The notes under the pieces were generated by a model. It was given only the letters and a program-made list of their open reading frames with translations, did no database searches and was not told the DNA's origin. Both the position numbers and the translations under genes were made by a program. This document shows positions 7,810-15,486 of a stretch of 64,000 bases of DNA, in pieces. The stretch lies in the NCBI RefSeq assembly GCF_030549525.1, contig NZ_CP130831.1, positions 2,629,501-2,693,500 of the forward strand, read 5' to 3'. Numbering within the stretch: position 1 is the stretch's first letter; every line of letters begins with the position of its first letter. The stretch comes from Stenotrophomonas sp. 704A1. GTDB taxonomy: Bacteria > Pseudomonadota > Gammaproteobacteria > Xanthomonadales > Xanthomonadaceae.

Positions 7810-8490
7810 TCATGGATGGGGCGTGCGGGCGCCACAATCGTGGCCGCCAGCGGAAGGACGGATCTGCAGGGTCACCGGCTGCGGCAGCGCGGCACTGTCG
7901 GCGTCGAGCGCCAGCGCCTGCATCGCCTGCAGCAGGCGCGCATCCCGGCGCGGGTTGCCGCTGCCGGCGACCAGTTCGGGCGCCTGCACCTGGCCGTCAG
8001 CGCGGATGCCGAAGCGCAGCGTGGCGGCATAGCGGCCCGGGGCCAGCAGCGGATCGTCACAGAACGCGGCACGCAGGCGCTGCTGCATGCCGGCATAGCG
8101 CCGGCGGCGCTCGCTGACGGCAAGCGTGTCGACGGCCGCAGCATCGGCGGCGGCCTGCACACTGCGGCGCAGGACCACCCGCTGCGCACCGGTCACCTCG
8201 GCCTCGATGCCGGTGTCCTGCAGCAGCACCTGCAGGGCGTGCAGGGGCGGAAGTGTGGCCTGCAGCGGATGGCTGCTGCGGCCGGTGCCGAGGTCGCCGG
8301 GGTACATCACCGACCACCCGCTGATGACGCTGAAGCGCTCGACCGCCTGTTCCAGCGGCTGCGCGGGAATGGCATAGGGCCGGGCCTCGTCCTGCGCGGC
8401 GGCGACGAAGGCGACCAGCAACCAGGCAGCCAGGGCCACCCTCCATGTTCCGACCGCACGGTGTCCATTCAGCCCCCTGACGTAGAACAC
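7810..8490 (-). CDS. Stand-alone STN-domain/TonB-C-like signalling protein (VreA-like)
   Basis: 226 aa, exported. The N-terminal hydrophobic stretch VALAAWLLVAFVAAA is a signal peptide or anchor. An STN domain (secretin and TonB N-terminus short) covers roughly residues 35-115 (YAIPAQPLEQAVERFSVIS). After a linker, a TonB C-terminal-like domain begins near FGIRADGQVQAPELVAGSG. There is no outer-membrane beta-barrel, so it is not a TonB receptor. The same composition is known for VreA of the P. aeruginosa PUMA3 system. I chose GTG at 8490, with GAGG six bases upstream; an ATG at 8565 would add an unlikely leader. It precedes the ECF sigma gene by 16 bases. Confidence 0.72.
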   Translation of the reverse strand: MFYVRGLNGHRAVGTWRVALAAWLLVAFVAAAQDEARPYAIPAQPLEQAVERFSVISGWSVMYPGDLGTGRSSHPLQATLPPLHALQVLLQDTGIEAEVTGAQRVVLRRSVQAAADAAAVDTLAVSERRRRYAGMQQRLRAAFCDDPLLAPGRYAATLRFGIRADGQVQAPELVAGSGNPRRDARLLQAMQALALDADSAALPQPVTLQIRPSAGGHDCGARTPHP

Positions 8491-8683
8491 ATGACCCTCG
8501 GCAGCGACAGCAGCTGCAGCCGACGCGCGGCACGACCGGAAGCCCGGCCCACGCACGTCCAGCAAGCGGGCTCAAACCGTACCGGGGCCAGATGTCATTG
8601 CGATGACCGACGCCCACCGCAGACGTCGAGCCAGACGCCCGCGCGGCCAGCGCCGGTGCAGGTGCCGGGGCAACCCGCCCGCC

Positions 8684-9148
8684 TCAAAGCGGCAGCTGGG
8701 TGGTCTGCTTGATCCGCTGCATCGGAATCTCGGTCTTGGTGTTCTGCACCCCGGCAATCCGGTTCAGGTGCTGCATCTGGAACTGGCGATAGGCGTCCAG
8801 ATCGGCCACGGCTACCCGCAGCAGGAAATCGCAGTCGCCTGCCATCAGATGACATTCAAGCACTTCCGGGAATGACTTGATGCTGTTGATGAAGTGGTTG
8901 GTGGTGTCCTCGTCCTGCCCGCGCAGCCACACCCGCACGAACACGGTGAAACCCCGGCCCACCTTGGCCTCGTTCAACAGGGCCACATAGCGATCGATGT
9001 AACCGCCGTCCTCCAGCAGCCGCACCCGCCGCAGGCAGGCCGACGGCGAGAGCCCGACCTGGCGCGACAGCTCCAGGTTCTGCAGGCGGCCGTCGCGTTG
9101 CAGGGCGTCGAGAATGCGCCGATCCAGGTTGTCGAGCTGATAGTGCAT
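8684..9148 (-). CDS. Lrp/AsnC-family transcriptional regulator
   Basis: 154 aa. The N-terminal helix-turn-helix is LSRQVGLSPSACLRRVRLLE, preceded by LDNLDRRILDALQRDGR. A C-terminal RAM/AsnC ligand-binding domain contains GDCDFLLRVAVADLDAYRQF. Full length for the family. It is transcribed divergently from azlCD with 124 bases between the starts, so it is the likely regulator of that amino-acid exporter, responding to a branched-chain or related amino acid. The effector cannot be read from the sequence. Confidence 0.93.
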   Translation of the reverse strand: MHYQLDNLDRRILDALQRDGRLQNLELSRQVGLSPSACLRRVRLLEDGGYIDRYVALLNEAKVGRGFTVFVRVWLRGQDEDTTNHFINSIKSFPEVLECHLMAGDCDFLLRVAVADLDAYRQFQMQHLNRIAGVQNTKTEIPMQRIKQTTQLPL

Positions 9149-9272
9149 TGAATTTCACCTTTCTCGGGAATTGGCGCATGGAATGCCAATCTTCTGCAAT
9201 CCACTGGCATCAACGCAACCCGATTTCGCGGTCGCACCGCTAGCATGGGCCACCCCACTTCGTTGCCGCCCG

Positions 9273-10007
9273 ATGGACGCCCGTACCACCCTCCCCCTGC
9301 CCGACGCCGCCTGCGATACCGCCCCGCGCGCCGAATTCGTGCGCGGCCTGCGCGCCGCCGTGCCGGTGATGATCGGCTTCGTTCCCTTCGCCCTGGTGCT
9401 CGGCGCCCAGGCCGCGCAGAAGGGCCTGAGCGCACTGGAAGTACCGCTGATGACCGGCCTCAACTTCGCCGGGGGCTCCGAATTCGCCGCTGTCGAGCTG
9501 TGGACCTCGCCGCCGCACATTGCGCTGATCGTGGCGATCACCGCGCTGGTCAACAGCCGCCACCTGCTGATGGGCGCCGCCCTCGCGCCGCTGCTGCAGC
9601 ACCTGCCACGCCGGCGCGTGCTGCCGGCGCTGTTCTTCATGTGCGATGAAAGCTGGGCAATGGGGGTGGCCGATGCGCGCCGGCGAACACTCGGCTTCAG
9701 TCTGTCCTACTACCTGGGCGTGTCGGCCGGGCTGTATTCGGTCTGGGTGACCTGCACCGCGCTCGGCGCGATGGTCGGCCCCCTGCTGGGCGACATCCAC
9801 GCCTATGGTTTCGACATGGCGTTCCCGGCGGTGTTCCTGGTGCTGCTGCGCGGCATGTGGCAGGGCATGAAGGCGGCACGCCCGTGGCTGGTCAGCCTGG
9901 TGGTCGCGGCAGCCACCCATCTGCTGGTTCCCGGCGCCTGGTATGTGGCCAGCGGCGCACTGGCCGGTCTGGCCGCGGCCTGGCTGCTGGCGGAGGACGC
10001 AGCATGA
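9273..10007 (+). CDS. azlC: AzlC-family branched-chain amino acid exporter, large subunit
   Basis: Inner-membrane protein, 244 aa, with about seven hydrophobic segments. The AzlC signatures are visible: GFVPFALVLGAQAAQKGLS, then NFAGGSEFAAVELW, and NSRHLLMGAALAPLL followed by DESWAM. With AzlD it forms an exporter for branched-chain and some other amino acids. The start at 9273 excludes a 34-residue upstream extension without family resemblance. Its stop overlaps the azlD start (ATGA). The divergent Lrp gene is the likely regulator. Confidence 0.92.
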   Translation: MDARTTLPLPDAACDTAPRAEFVRGLRAAVPVMIGFVPFALVLGAQAAQKGLSALEVPLMTGLNFAGGSEFAAVELWTSPPHIALIVAITALVNSRHLLMGAALAPLLQHLPRRRVLPALFFMCDESWAMGVADARRRTLGFSLSYYLGVSAGLYSVWVTCTALGAMVGPLLGDIHAYGFDMAFPAVFLVLLRGMWQGMKAARPWLVSLVVAAATHLLVPGAWYVASGALAGLAAAWLLAEDAA

Positions 10008-10318
10008 TCTTCAACGGACTCATCCACTGGACCTCGGTGCTGGCCATCGTGCTGATGGCCGCCGCCACCTACCTGACCCGCATCGTCGGCTTCCTCGCCC
10101 TGCGCAACCGCACGCTGAGCAGGCGCGCGGTGACGGTGATGGAGGCCGCACCGGGCTGCGTGCTGATCTCGGTGATCGCACCGGATTTCGTCGCCGACAC
10201 GCCCGCCGACCTGGCCGCGCTGGCCATCACGCTGCTGGCCGCCACCCGCCTGTCGATGCTGCCGACGGTGCTGATCGGCGTGGTGTCGGCCGGAGTGTTG
10301 CGTTACCTGATGGGCTGA
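10004..10318 (+). CDS. azlD: AzlD-family amino acid exporter, small subunit
   Basis: 104 aa with three to four membrane helices. The AzlD signature ATYLTRIVGFLALRNR lies near the N-terminus, and AATRLSMLPTVLIGVVSAG ends the protein. The ATG overlaps the azlC stop, and a GGAGG ribosome site sits inside the azlC end at about 9992. It is the small partner of AzlC. A SMAG palindrome pair begins 9 bases after its stop and may act as a transcript end. Confidence 0.92.
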   Translation: MIFNGLIHWTSVLAIVLMAAATYLTRIVGFLALRNRTLSRRAVTVMEAAPGCVLISVIAPDFVADTPADLAALAITLLAATRLSMLPTVLIGVVSAGVLRYLMG

Positions 10319-10326
10319 CGCCTCTT

Positions 10327-10391
10327 CGCCGGGCATGGCCCGGCGCTTCCCTTGCATCGCACCCTTGGTAGCGCCGGGCCATGCCCGGCGG
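10327..10391. repeat. SMAG (GTAG) palindrome pair
   Basis: Two GCCGGGC-ATG-type palindromes in opposite orientation, one at about 10327-10347 and one at 10368-10391 that begins with GTAG. Together they form a dimeric, strongly folding element in the azlD to PAS-gene spacer. The GTAG end plus the GCCGGGCCATGCCCGGC stem is the hallmark of SMAG repeats of Stenotrophomonas maltophilia, and this is one of the best pointers to the host genus. Confidence 0.85.
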
Positions 10392-10435
10392 AGCACCCCC
10401 TGCGACACCCGGTCGCAGCCGGTCCCGCCCTCGTC

Positions 10436-10449
10436 TTGATCAATGTCAA
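10436..10449. promoter_or_regulatory. FNR/ANR-like box upstream of PAS-flavoprotein operon
   Basis: TTGATCAATGTCAA matches the FNR consensus TTGATNNNNATCAA at nine of ten defined positions. Its centre (10442.5) is 84 bases before the PAS gene start, which leaves room for a class II promoter and a leader of about 40 bases. An fnr gene is present at 14699-15475. Confidence 0.6.
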
Positions 10450-10526
10450 ACCGCCCGCCACCGCGCGGGCGTATCTCTATGCAGGAACCCAATACGCCGG
10501 CGTCACCGGCATCCAAAGGACCTGCG

Positions 10527-10955
10527 ATGAGCTACACCCCCGACAACGCCCAGCTGCTGAACGCCATGCAGAACGTCATGGTGATCTCCACCACCGACCT
10601 GCAGGGCAACATCACCTACGCCAATGACCTGTTCTGCACGCTCACCGGGTTCGCGCGCGAGGAGCTGATCGGCCAGCCGCACAGCATCGTGCGCCACCCG
10701 GATGTGCCCAAGGCGGTCTACAAGGACATGTGGGACACCATCAAGGCCGGCAAGACCTGGACCGGCATCGTGCCCAACCTCGGCAAGGGTGGCGTGCTCT
10801 ACGTGGTCGACACCACCGTGCAGCCGCTGTTCGACGCCGACGGCAACATCACCTCGTACATCAGCATCCGCCGCGTGGTGAACGACCTGATGCAGAACTA
10901 CGACCTGGTCGAGTTCAGCAAGGAAAAGTTCGACGACTTCTACGAGGCCGCGTGA
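10527..10955 (+). CDS. Single PAS-domain protein (Aer-type sensor module)
   Basis: 142 aa, almost all one PAS domain. The motifs ITYANDLFCTLTGFAREELI, SIVRHPDVPKAVYKDMWDTI and GKTWTGIV are those of the FAD-binding PAS of Aer-type redox sensors. No kinase, GGDEF, methyl-accepting or membrane part follows. The start at 10527 has an AAAGGA ribosome site; in-frame ATGs at 10443 and 10479 lie upstream without family support. Its stop overlaps the GTG of the following flavoprotein, so the two are co-translated. It may sense redox state or oxygen for its partner. Function inferred. Confidence 0.85.
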   Translation: MSYTPDNAQLLNAMQNVMVISTTDLQGNITYANDLFCTLTGFAREELIGQPHSIVRHPDVPKAVYKDMWDTIKAGKTWTGIVPNLGKGGVLYVVDTTVQPLFDADGNITSYISIRRVVNDLMQNYDLVEFSKEKFDDFYEAA

Positions 10956-12481
10956 ACGCCCTCCCGACCAGTACGCCCTTCAGCCGCCTGCTGGTGGGTT
11001 TCGCGTCCGAGTCGGGCAACGCCCGCGCCCTGGCCCAGCGCCTGGGCGCGGACCTGCAGCCGCACGCGCCGCAGGTGCTCCCGTTAAACGACATCGACGT
11101 GGCCAGTCTCGGCCACGGCGATGTGCTGCTGGCGATTTCCAGCTCGTTCGGTGATGGCGAACCGCCGGCCAACGGCGAGCAGTTCTTCGAATCACTGCGC
11201 CAGACCCCGACGCTGAACGGCCTGCGCTATGCGGTGTTCGGCCTCGGGGACACCGGCTACCCCAGCTTCTGTGGCTTCACCAAGGCGCTGGATGCTGCGC
11301 TGAGCGAGCGCCAGGCGCAGCCGCTGCTGCACCGCGTTGACGCGGATCTCGGCTACGAACGCTTTTTCCAGCAATGGCAGCCGGTGCTGGGCCAGGTGCT
11401 GGAAGGCGACGCCAGCGCCGGGCAGGACCTGCGCCTGCAGGTCACTGCCTATGGCGAAGACAATGCGTTCAATGCCCGCATTCTCGACCGACGCCGACTC
11501 AGCAGCAGCGACCCGGCCGCCTGGCATCTGCAGCTGGACATCGCCGGCAGCGGCATGATCCATCGTGCCGGCGACACCCTGCATGTGGTGCCGGAGAACG
11601 ATCCGGTCCTGCTGCAGGCGCTGGCCGCCTGGTACGGCGACAACGGCGCCGTCGCAGCACTGCACGACCGCGAACTGCGCCTGCTGAGCAAGGGCGTGCT
11701 GCGCGAACTGGCCCGGCTGGGCGGCAGTGAAACCCTGAAGGGCCTGCTCAAGGTCAGCCAGAAGCGCGAGCTGGAGGCCTACCTGCACGGCCTCGACCTG
11801 CTGGACGTGCTGCAGGACCACGCCACTCCGGACAGCGTACCGCTGGCGCGCCTGCGCGAGCTGCTGTCTCCGCGCCTGCCGCGCGCCTACTCGATCGCCT
11901 CGCACCCGTGCGACGACCAGTTGAGCCTGTGCGTGCGCGAAGTGCGCTACACCCTGCGCGGCCGTGAGCGCTTCGGTACCGCCACCGGCAGCCTGCTGCA
12001 TGGCGGTGAGCACGCCCGCGTGTACTGCCGCTCCAATCCTGGCTTCCACCTGCCCGACAGCGGCGATGCGCCCCTGCTGCTGGTCGGCACCGGCACCGGC
12101 ATCGCGCCGTTGATCGGCCTGGTGCAGGAACTGCAGGCCACGGCCAGTGCCCGGCCGGTACACCTGGTGTTCGGCGAAAAGCACCGCGCGCATGACTTCC
12201 TGTATCAGCAGCAGCTGCAGGACTGGCACGCGCGTGGCACGCTGGCCGGCCTGCACACCGCCTTCTCGCGCGATGGCGCGGACAAGGTCTACGTGCAGCA
12301 TGTGCTGCAGCAGCGGGCCGACACGGTGCGCGATGTGCTGGTGCGTGGCGGGCATCTGTACCTGTGCGGCAACAAGCGCCATCTGGAAAGCGCGGTGCGC
12401 GAGGCCATCGAGGCCATCGCCGGCGAGGGCCAATGGGACGCGCTGCGCGCGGAAGGCCGCAGCCACTGCGAGCTGTACTGA
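10952..12481 (+). CDS. Flavodoxin-NADPH reductase fusion (CysJ/sulfite reductase flavoprotein-like)
   Basis: 509 aa diflavin reductase. An N-terminal flavodoxin domain (VGFASESGNARALAQRLG, then SSFGDGEPPANGEQFF) binds FMN. A connecting/FAD domain (RAYSIASHP, then FGTATGSLL) and an NADPH domain (LLVGTGTGIAPLIGLVQEL, LYLCGNKRHL) follow. It is shorter than CysJ (about 600 aa) and has no cysIH neighbours, so a sulfite reductase role is uncertain. Start is a GTG overlapping the PAS stop (GTGA). An FNR-like box precedes the pair, which suggests a role under low oxygen, perhaps as an electron donor to an unknown acceptor. Confidence 0.85.
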   Translation: MNALPTSTPFSRLLVGFASESGNARALAQRLGADLQPHAPQVLPLNDIDVASLGHGDVLLAISSSFGDGEPPANGEQFFESLRQTPTLNGLRYAVFGLGDTGYPSFCGFTKALDAALSERQAQPLLHRVDADLGYERFFQQWQPVLGQVLEGDASAGQDLRLQVTAYGEDNAFNARILDRRRLSSSDPAAWHLQLDIAGSGMIHRAGDTLHVVPENDPVLLQALAAWYGDNGAVAALHDRELRLLSKGVLRELARLGGSETLKGLLKVSQKRELEAYLHGLDLLDVLQDHATPDSVPLARLRELLSPRLPRAYSIASHPCDDQLSLCVREVRYTLRGRERFGTATGSLLHGGEHARVYCRSNPGFHLPDSGDAPLLLVGTGTGIAPLIGLVQELQATASARPVHLVFGEKHRAHDFLYQQQLQDWHARGTLAGLHTAFSRDGADKVYVQHVLQQRADTVRDVLVRGGHLYLCGNKRHLESAVREAIEAIAGEGQWDALRAEGRSHCELY

Positions 12482-12484
12482 CAT

Positions 12485-12599
12485 CCGGATGGATTCCGCC
12501 GGGCATGGCCCGGCGCTGCCTGGCCCGGATGGATTCCGCCGGGCATGGCCCGGCGCTACCCGGCCCGGATGAATGCCGCCGGGCATCGCCCGGCGCTAG
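12485..12599. repeat. Tandem SMAG array (three 40-base units)
   Basis: Three direct units with an exact 40-base period start at 12491, 12531 and 12571, each carrying ATTCCGCCGGGCATGGCCCG or a close variant. The third has several substitutions (GAATGCCGCC, GGGCATCGCC). Each unit is itself a palindrome and reads as SMAG on the minus strand. The array lies between convergent genes, and its last unit reaches into the modC stop codon (12596-12598). Confidence 0.85.
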
Positions 12600-13261
12600 C
12601 CGACGATGCGCCCGTCCACTACATGCGCCACCTGCTGGCCGAACACTGCCACGTCCTGCGGATCGTGGCTGATCAGCAGCAGGGGAATGCCGGTCCTGTC
12701 CAGCACGCTCTCCAGCTCCTGGCGCAGGTGCTGGCGAAGATCGTGGTCGAGCGCGGCGAACGGCTCGTCCAGCAGCAGCGCCTGCGGCCGGGTCACCAGC
12801 GCCCGTGCCAGCGCGGTGCGCTGGCGCTGGCCACCGGATACCTGCGCAGGCAGCAGATCACCGACGTGGTCGATGCGGAACGCCTGCAGCCACTGTTCCA
12901 CCGCCTCGATGCGCGCCCCCTGGCGTGGGTTCAACCAGCCCCGCTGCAACCCGAACGCCACGTTCTGGCGCACGCTCAGGTGCGGGAACAGCGCGTAATC
13001 CTGGAACACATAGCCCAGCCGTCGGCGCTGCGGTGGCAGGTCCACCGCGGTCGCTGCATCGAACAGGGTCTGCCCCTGCAGCCGCACATGGCCCTGAGCG
13101 GGTTGCAGCAGGCCGGCCACGGCCTTCAAGGTCAGGCTCTTGCCCGCACCCGATGGCCCGAACAGCACCACCTGCCGCTGCGTGCACTGCAACGCCACAT
13201 CCAGCACGAAGGTCTGGCCAGCCGCCTGCAGGCGGCGTTGCACCCGCAGGTCAAGCCACAT
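12596..13261 (-). CDS. modC: Molybdate ABC transporter ATP-binding protein, short form
   Basis: ATPase of the molybdate importer, 221 aa. Walker A is GPSGAGKS, the signature is VSGGQRQR, Walker B is ALLLDEPFAALD, and the switch His is in LISHDPQDV. Classical ModC is about 350 aa with a C-terminal molybdate-binding TOBE/MOP domain. This protein stops right after the nucleotide-binding domain, and the TAG stop is part of the GCTAGC end of a SMAG repeat. It overlaps modB by 11 bases and is the last gene of the fnr-modABC run. Confidence 0.9.
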   Translation of the reverse strand: MWLDLRVQRRLQAAGQTFVLDVALQCTQRQVVLFGPSGAGKSLTLKAVAGLLQPAQGHVRLQGQTLFDAATAVDLPPQRRRLGYVFQDYALFPHLSVRQNVAFGLQRGWLNPRQGARIEAVEQWLQAFRIDHVGDLLPAQVSGGQRQRTALARALVTRPQALLLDEPFAALDHDLRQHLRQELESVLDRTGIPLLLISHDPQDVAVFGQQVAHVVDGRIVG

Positions 13262-13934
13262 CGCGCAGCTCCCGGCGACGCCCGCCCACCAGTCGCGCGG
13301 CCAGCAGCAGGATCACGATGCACACCACCGAGGTCAGGATCACCAGCGCGTTGGCCTTGCCATCCTGCCCCGCCTGCACCGCTTCATAGATGGCGATGGA
13401 CAAGGTCTGGGTACGGCCGGGAATGCTGCCGGCCACCATCAGCGTTGCGCCGAACTCGCCCATCGCGCGCGCAAAGGCCAGCAGCAGGCCGGCCAGGATG
13501 CCGCGCCAGGCCAGCGGCAGCGTGATGCGGAAGAACACGGCAGCCTCGGAGACCCCCAGCGTGCGGGCCGCCTGTTCCAGCTGCCCGTCCACGTCCTCGA
13601 ACGCGGCGCGGGCCGGCTTGAACACCAGGGGCAGCGAGGCCACCGCCGCTGCGATGACCGCAGCCTGCCAGGTGAACACCAGGTTGATGCCGAACCACGC
13701 CTGCAGCCATGCGCCGATCGGACCATTGCGGCCGATCAGCACCAGCAGGTAGTACCCCAGTACCGTCGGCGGCAGCACCATCGGCAGGGTCAGCAGCGAG
13801 TCAAGCAGCTCGCGCCCTGGAAAGCGCCGGCGCGCCAGCAGTGCACCCAGCGCCACGCCCAGCACCAGGTTGATCGCGGTCGCCCATCCGGCCACCTTCA
13901 GCGACAACCCCAACGCGCTCCAGTCCAGATCCAT
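13251..13934 (-). CDS. modB: Molybdate ABC transporter permease
   Basis: Inner-membrane permease, 227 aa, with five to six membrane helices. The EAA loop that contacts ModC is visible as EQAARTLGVSEAAVFFRITL, followed by ARAMGEFGATLMVAGSIPGR, typical of ModB. The start is 3 bases after the modA stop. Import of molybdate supplies the Mo cofactor for the nitrate reductase encoded upstream on the same strand. Confidence 0.93.
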   Translation of the reverse strand: MDLDWSALGLSLKVAGWATAINLVLGVALGALLARRRFPGRELLDSLLTLPMVLPPTVLGYYLLVLIGRNGPIGAWLQAWFGINLVFTWQAAVIAAAVASLPLVFKPARAAFEDVDGQLEQAARTLGVSEAAVFFRITLPLAWRGILAGLLLAFARAMGEFGATLMVAGSIPGRTQTLSIAIYEAVQAGQDGKANALVILTSVVCIVILLLAARLVGGRRRELRDVA

Positions 13935-13937
13935 CCG

Positions 13938-14681
13938 TCAGGGCTTGCCGAACCCGTGCCTGGCCAGGATCGCCTGGCCCTGCGCCGAACGCACGAAGGC
14001 GGTGAAGCGCCGGGCTTCGGCCGGCTGTGCACTGGCCCGTGTCACCGCCAGCGGATAGGCGATCCGTCCGGACACCGGCACCGCGAAGGCGCGCCGCACG
14101 CGGTCGGGCATCGCCTGCGCATCGGTGGCATAGACGAAGCCGGCATCCACCTCGCCGCGTGCCACATAGTCCAGGGACTGGCGCACGTTCTGGGTACTGA
14201 TGATCCTGGCCTGCAGCGATGGCCACAGGCCCGCTGCCTGCAGTGCTCCCTTGGCATAGCGGCCCACCGGCACACTGTCCGGGTTGCCCAGCGCGATGCG
14301 CTGCACGCCGGCACCGGCCAGGTCCTTCAAGCTGCGCGGCGCGGCGGTGGCCTGCGGCGGCACCACCACCCACAGCGCGTTCACTGCGAACACCGCGCGG
14401 CTGCCAGCCGCCAGCAGATCCTGCTGCTCGGCCTGGTCCATCGTGGCTTCATCGGCGGAGGCGAACACATCCACCGGCGCACCACGGCTGATCTGCTGCA
14501 GCAGCACGCCGGACGCGGCGAAGTTGAAATCGACCTGGGTCCCCGGGTGCGCCTTCTCGTAGGCCGCGCCCAGTTCGCGGAAGCTCTCGGTCAGGCTCGA
14601 TGCCGCCGACACCGTCAGCCCGGCCGCCCAGGCCGGTCCCGTGGCCAGCACTCCCAGCAACACCAGTCCCGCTCGCTTCAT
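13938..14681 (-). CDS. modA: Molybdate-binding periplasmic protein
   Basis: 247 aa with a signal peptide (LVLLGVLATGPAWAAG). Family motifs include SAASSLTESFRELGAAYEKA, NFAASGVLLQQISRGAPVDV and FASADEATMDQAE, which contribute the oxyanion-binding serines and backbone. Spaced 17 bases after fnr and followed directly by modB, so probably co-transcribed with both. It delivers molybdate to ModBC. Confidence 0.93.
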   Translation of the reverse strand: MKRAGLVLLGVLATGPAWAAGLTVSAASSLTESFRELGAAYEKAHPGTQVDFNFAASGVLLQQISRGAPVDVFASADEATMDQAEQQDLLAAGSRAVFAVNALWVVVPPQATAAPRSLKDLAGAGVQRIALGNPDSVPVGRYAKGALQAAGLWPSLQARIISTQNVRQSLDYVARGEVDAGFVYATDAQAMPDRVRRAFAVPVSGRIAYPLAVTRASAQPAEARRFTAFVRSAQGQAILARHGFGKP

Positions 14682-14698
14682 CGTTGGCTCCTGGACGT

Positions 14699-15475
14699 TC
14701 AGTTCGGATCGGATTCGTCGGCCACCGCCAGCGCCGCCAGGCGCTCGGGCTGCAGCAGCAGTATCTCGCGCTGCTTCACCGCGATCACGCCGTCATCGCT
14801 GAGCCGGCGCAGCACCCGGCTGGCGGTTTCCGGCGCCATCCGCAGGTAATTGGCGATCTCGGTACGGGCCATGGTCAGGTTGAAGCGCGTGGCGGAAAAA
14901 CCGCGCCGCGCGTAACGCTCGGACATGTCCAGCAGGAACGCGGCCATGCGTTCTTCGGTACGGTGGTTGGCCGCCAGCGTGGCGACCTTGCCGATCTCGG
15001 CACTGAGCAGGCTGAACAGCTTGGCCTGCAGCCCCGGCATGCGCGTGGCCAGCAGGCTCAGCTTGGGGAACGAGATCCGGCACAGGTGCACGGTATCCAG
15101 CGCCACCGCATTGCAGGGAAAGCGCGAACCGTGGATCGCATTGAGCCCGATCACCTCGCCCGGCAGGCTGAAGCCCAGCACCTGCTCGTTGCCCTGGCTG
15201 TCGTCGACGAAGGTCTTGACCATGCCGGCCCGCACCGCGGCGATCGAATCGAAGGATTCGCCGGCACGGAAGATGTACTCGCCGGCATGGAACGGACCGA
15301 CGTGGTCAACCAGCACATGCAGGTCGCCCAGCGCGGTCTTGTCATAGCCCTGCGACATGCAGGCATCGGAGAACGCGCAGGTGCTGCAGAAATGCAGCGC
15401 GTCGCCGTCATCGGCCGCGGCAGGATTGGGTGTGGCCCGGCCAAGACGGCCCTGGGATGGCGGATGGGAAGACAT
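14699..15475 (-). CDS. fnr: FNR/ANR-type oxygen-sensing transcription regulator
   Basis: 258 aa Crp/Fnr-family activator. The N-terminal CSTCAFSDAC (CX2CX5C), together with a later Cys in VHLCRISF, matches the four ligands of the oxygen-labile [4Fe-4S] cluster of FNR. A cyclic-nucleotide-like beta roll follows, then a helix-turn-helix (NYLRMAPETASRVLRRLSDD). I chose the ATG at 15475; upstream in-frame sequence lacks resemblance. It lies 11 bases after the HemN-like gene and 17 bases before modA. It is the probable activator at the FNR boxes found at 10.4, 16.7, 27.3 and 32.4 kb. Confidence 0.93.
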   Translation of the reverse strand: MSSHPPSQGRLGRATPNPAAADDGDALHFCSTCAFSDACMSQGYDKTALGDLHVLVDHVGPFHAGEYIFRAGESFDSIAAVRAGMVKTFVDDSQGNEQVLGFSLPGEVIGLNAIHGSRFPCNAVALDTVHLCRISFPKLSLLATRMPGLQAKLFSLLSAEIGKVATLAANHRTEERMAAFLLDMSERYARRGFSATRFNLTMARTEIANYLRMAPETASRVLRRLSDDGVIAVKQREILLLQPERLAALAVADESDPN

Positions 15476-15486
15476 CGGGACAGCAC

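Noticed and set aside
10952-12481. cysJ of assimilatory sulfite reduction
   Set aside because: It is about 90 residues shorter than CysJ, has no cysI or cysH neighbour, and is coupled to a PAS gene behind an FNR-type box.
12485-12599. Evenly spaced 40-base repeats resembling a CRISPR array
   Set aside because: The units are contiguous without unique spacers and each is a SMAG palindrome; no cas genes are nearby.
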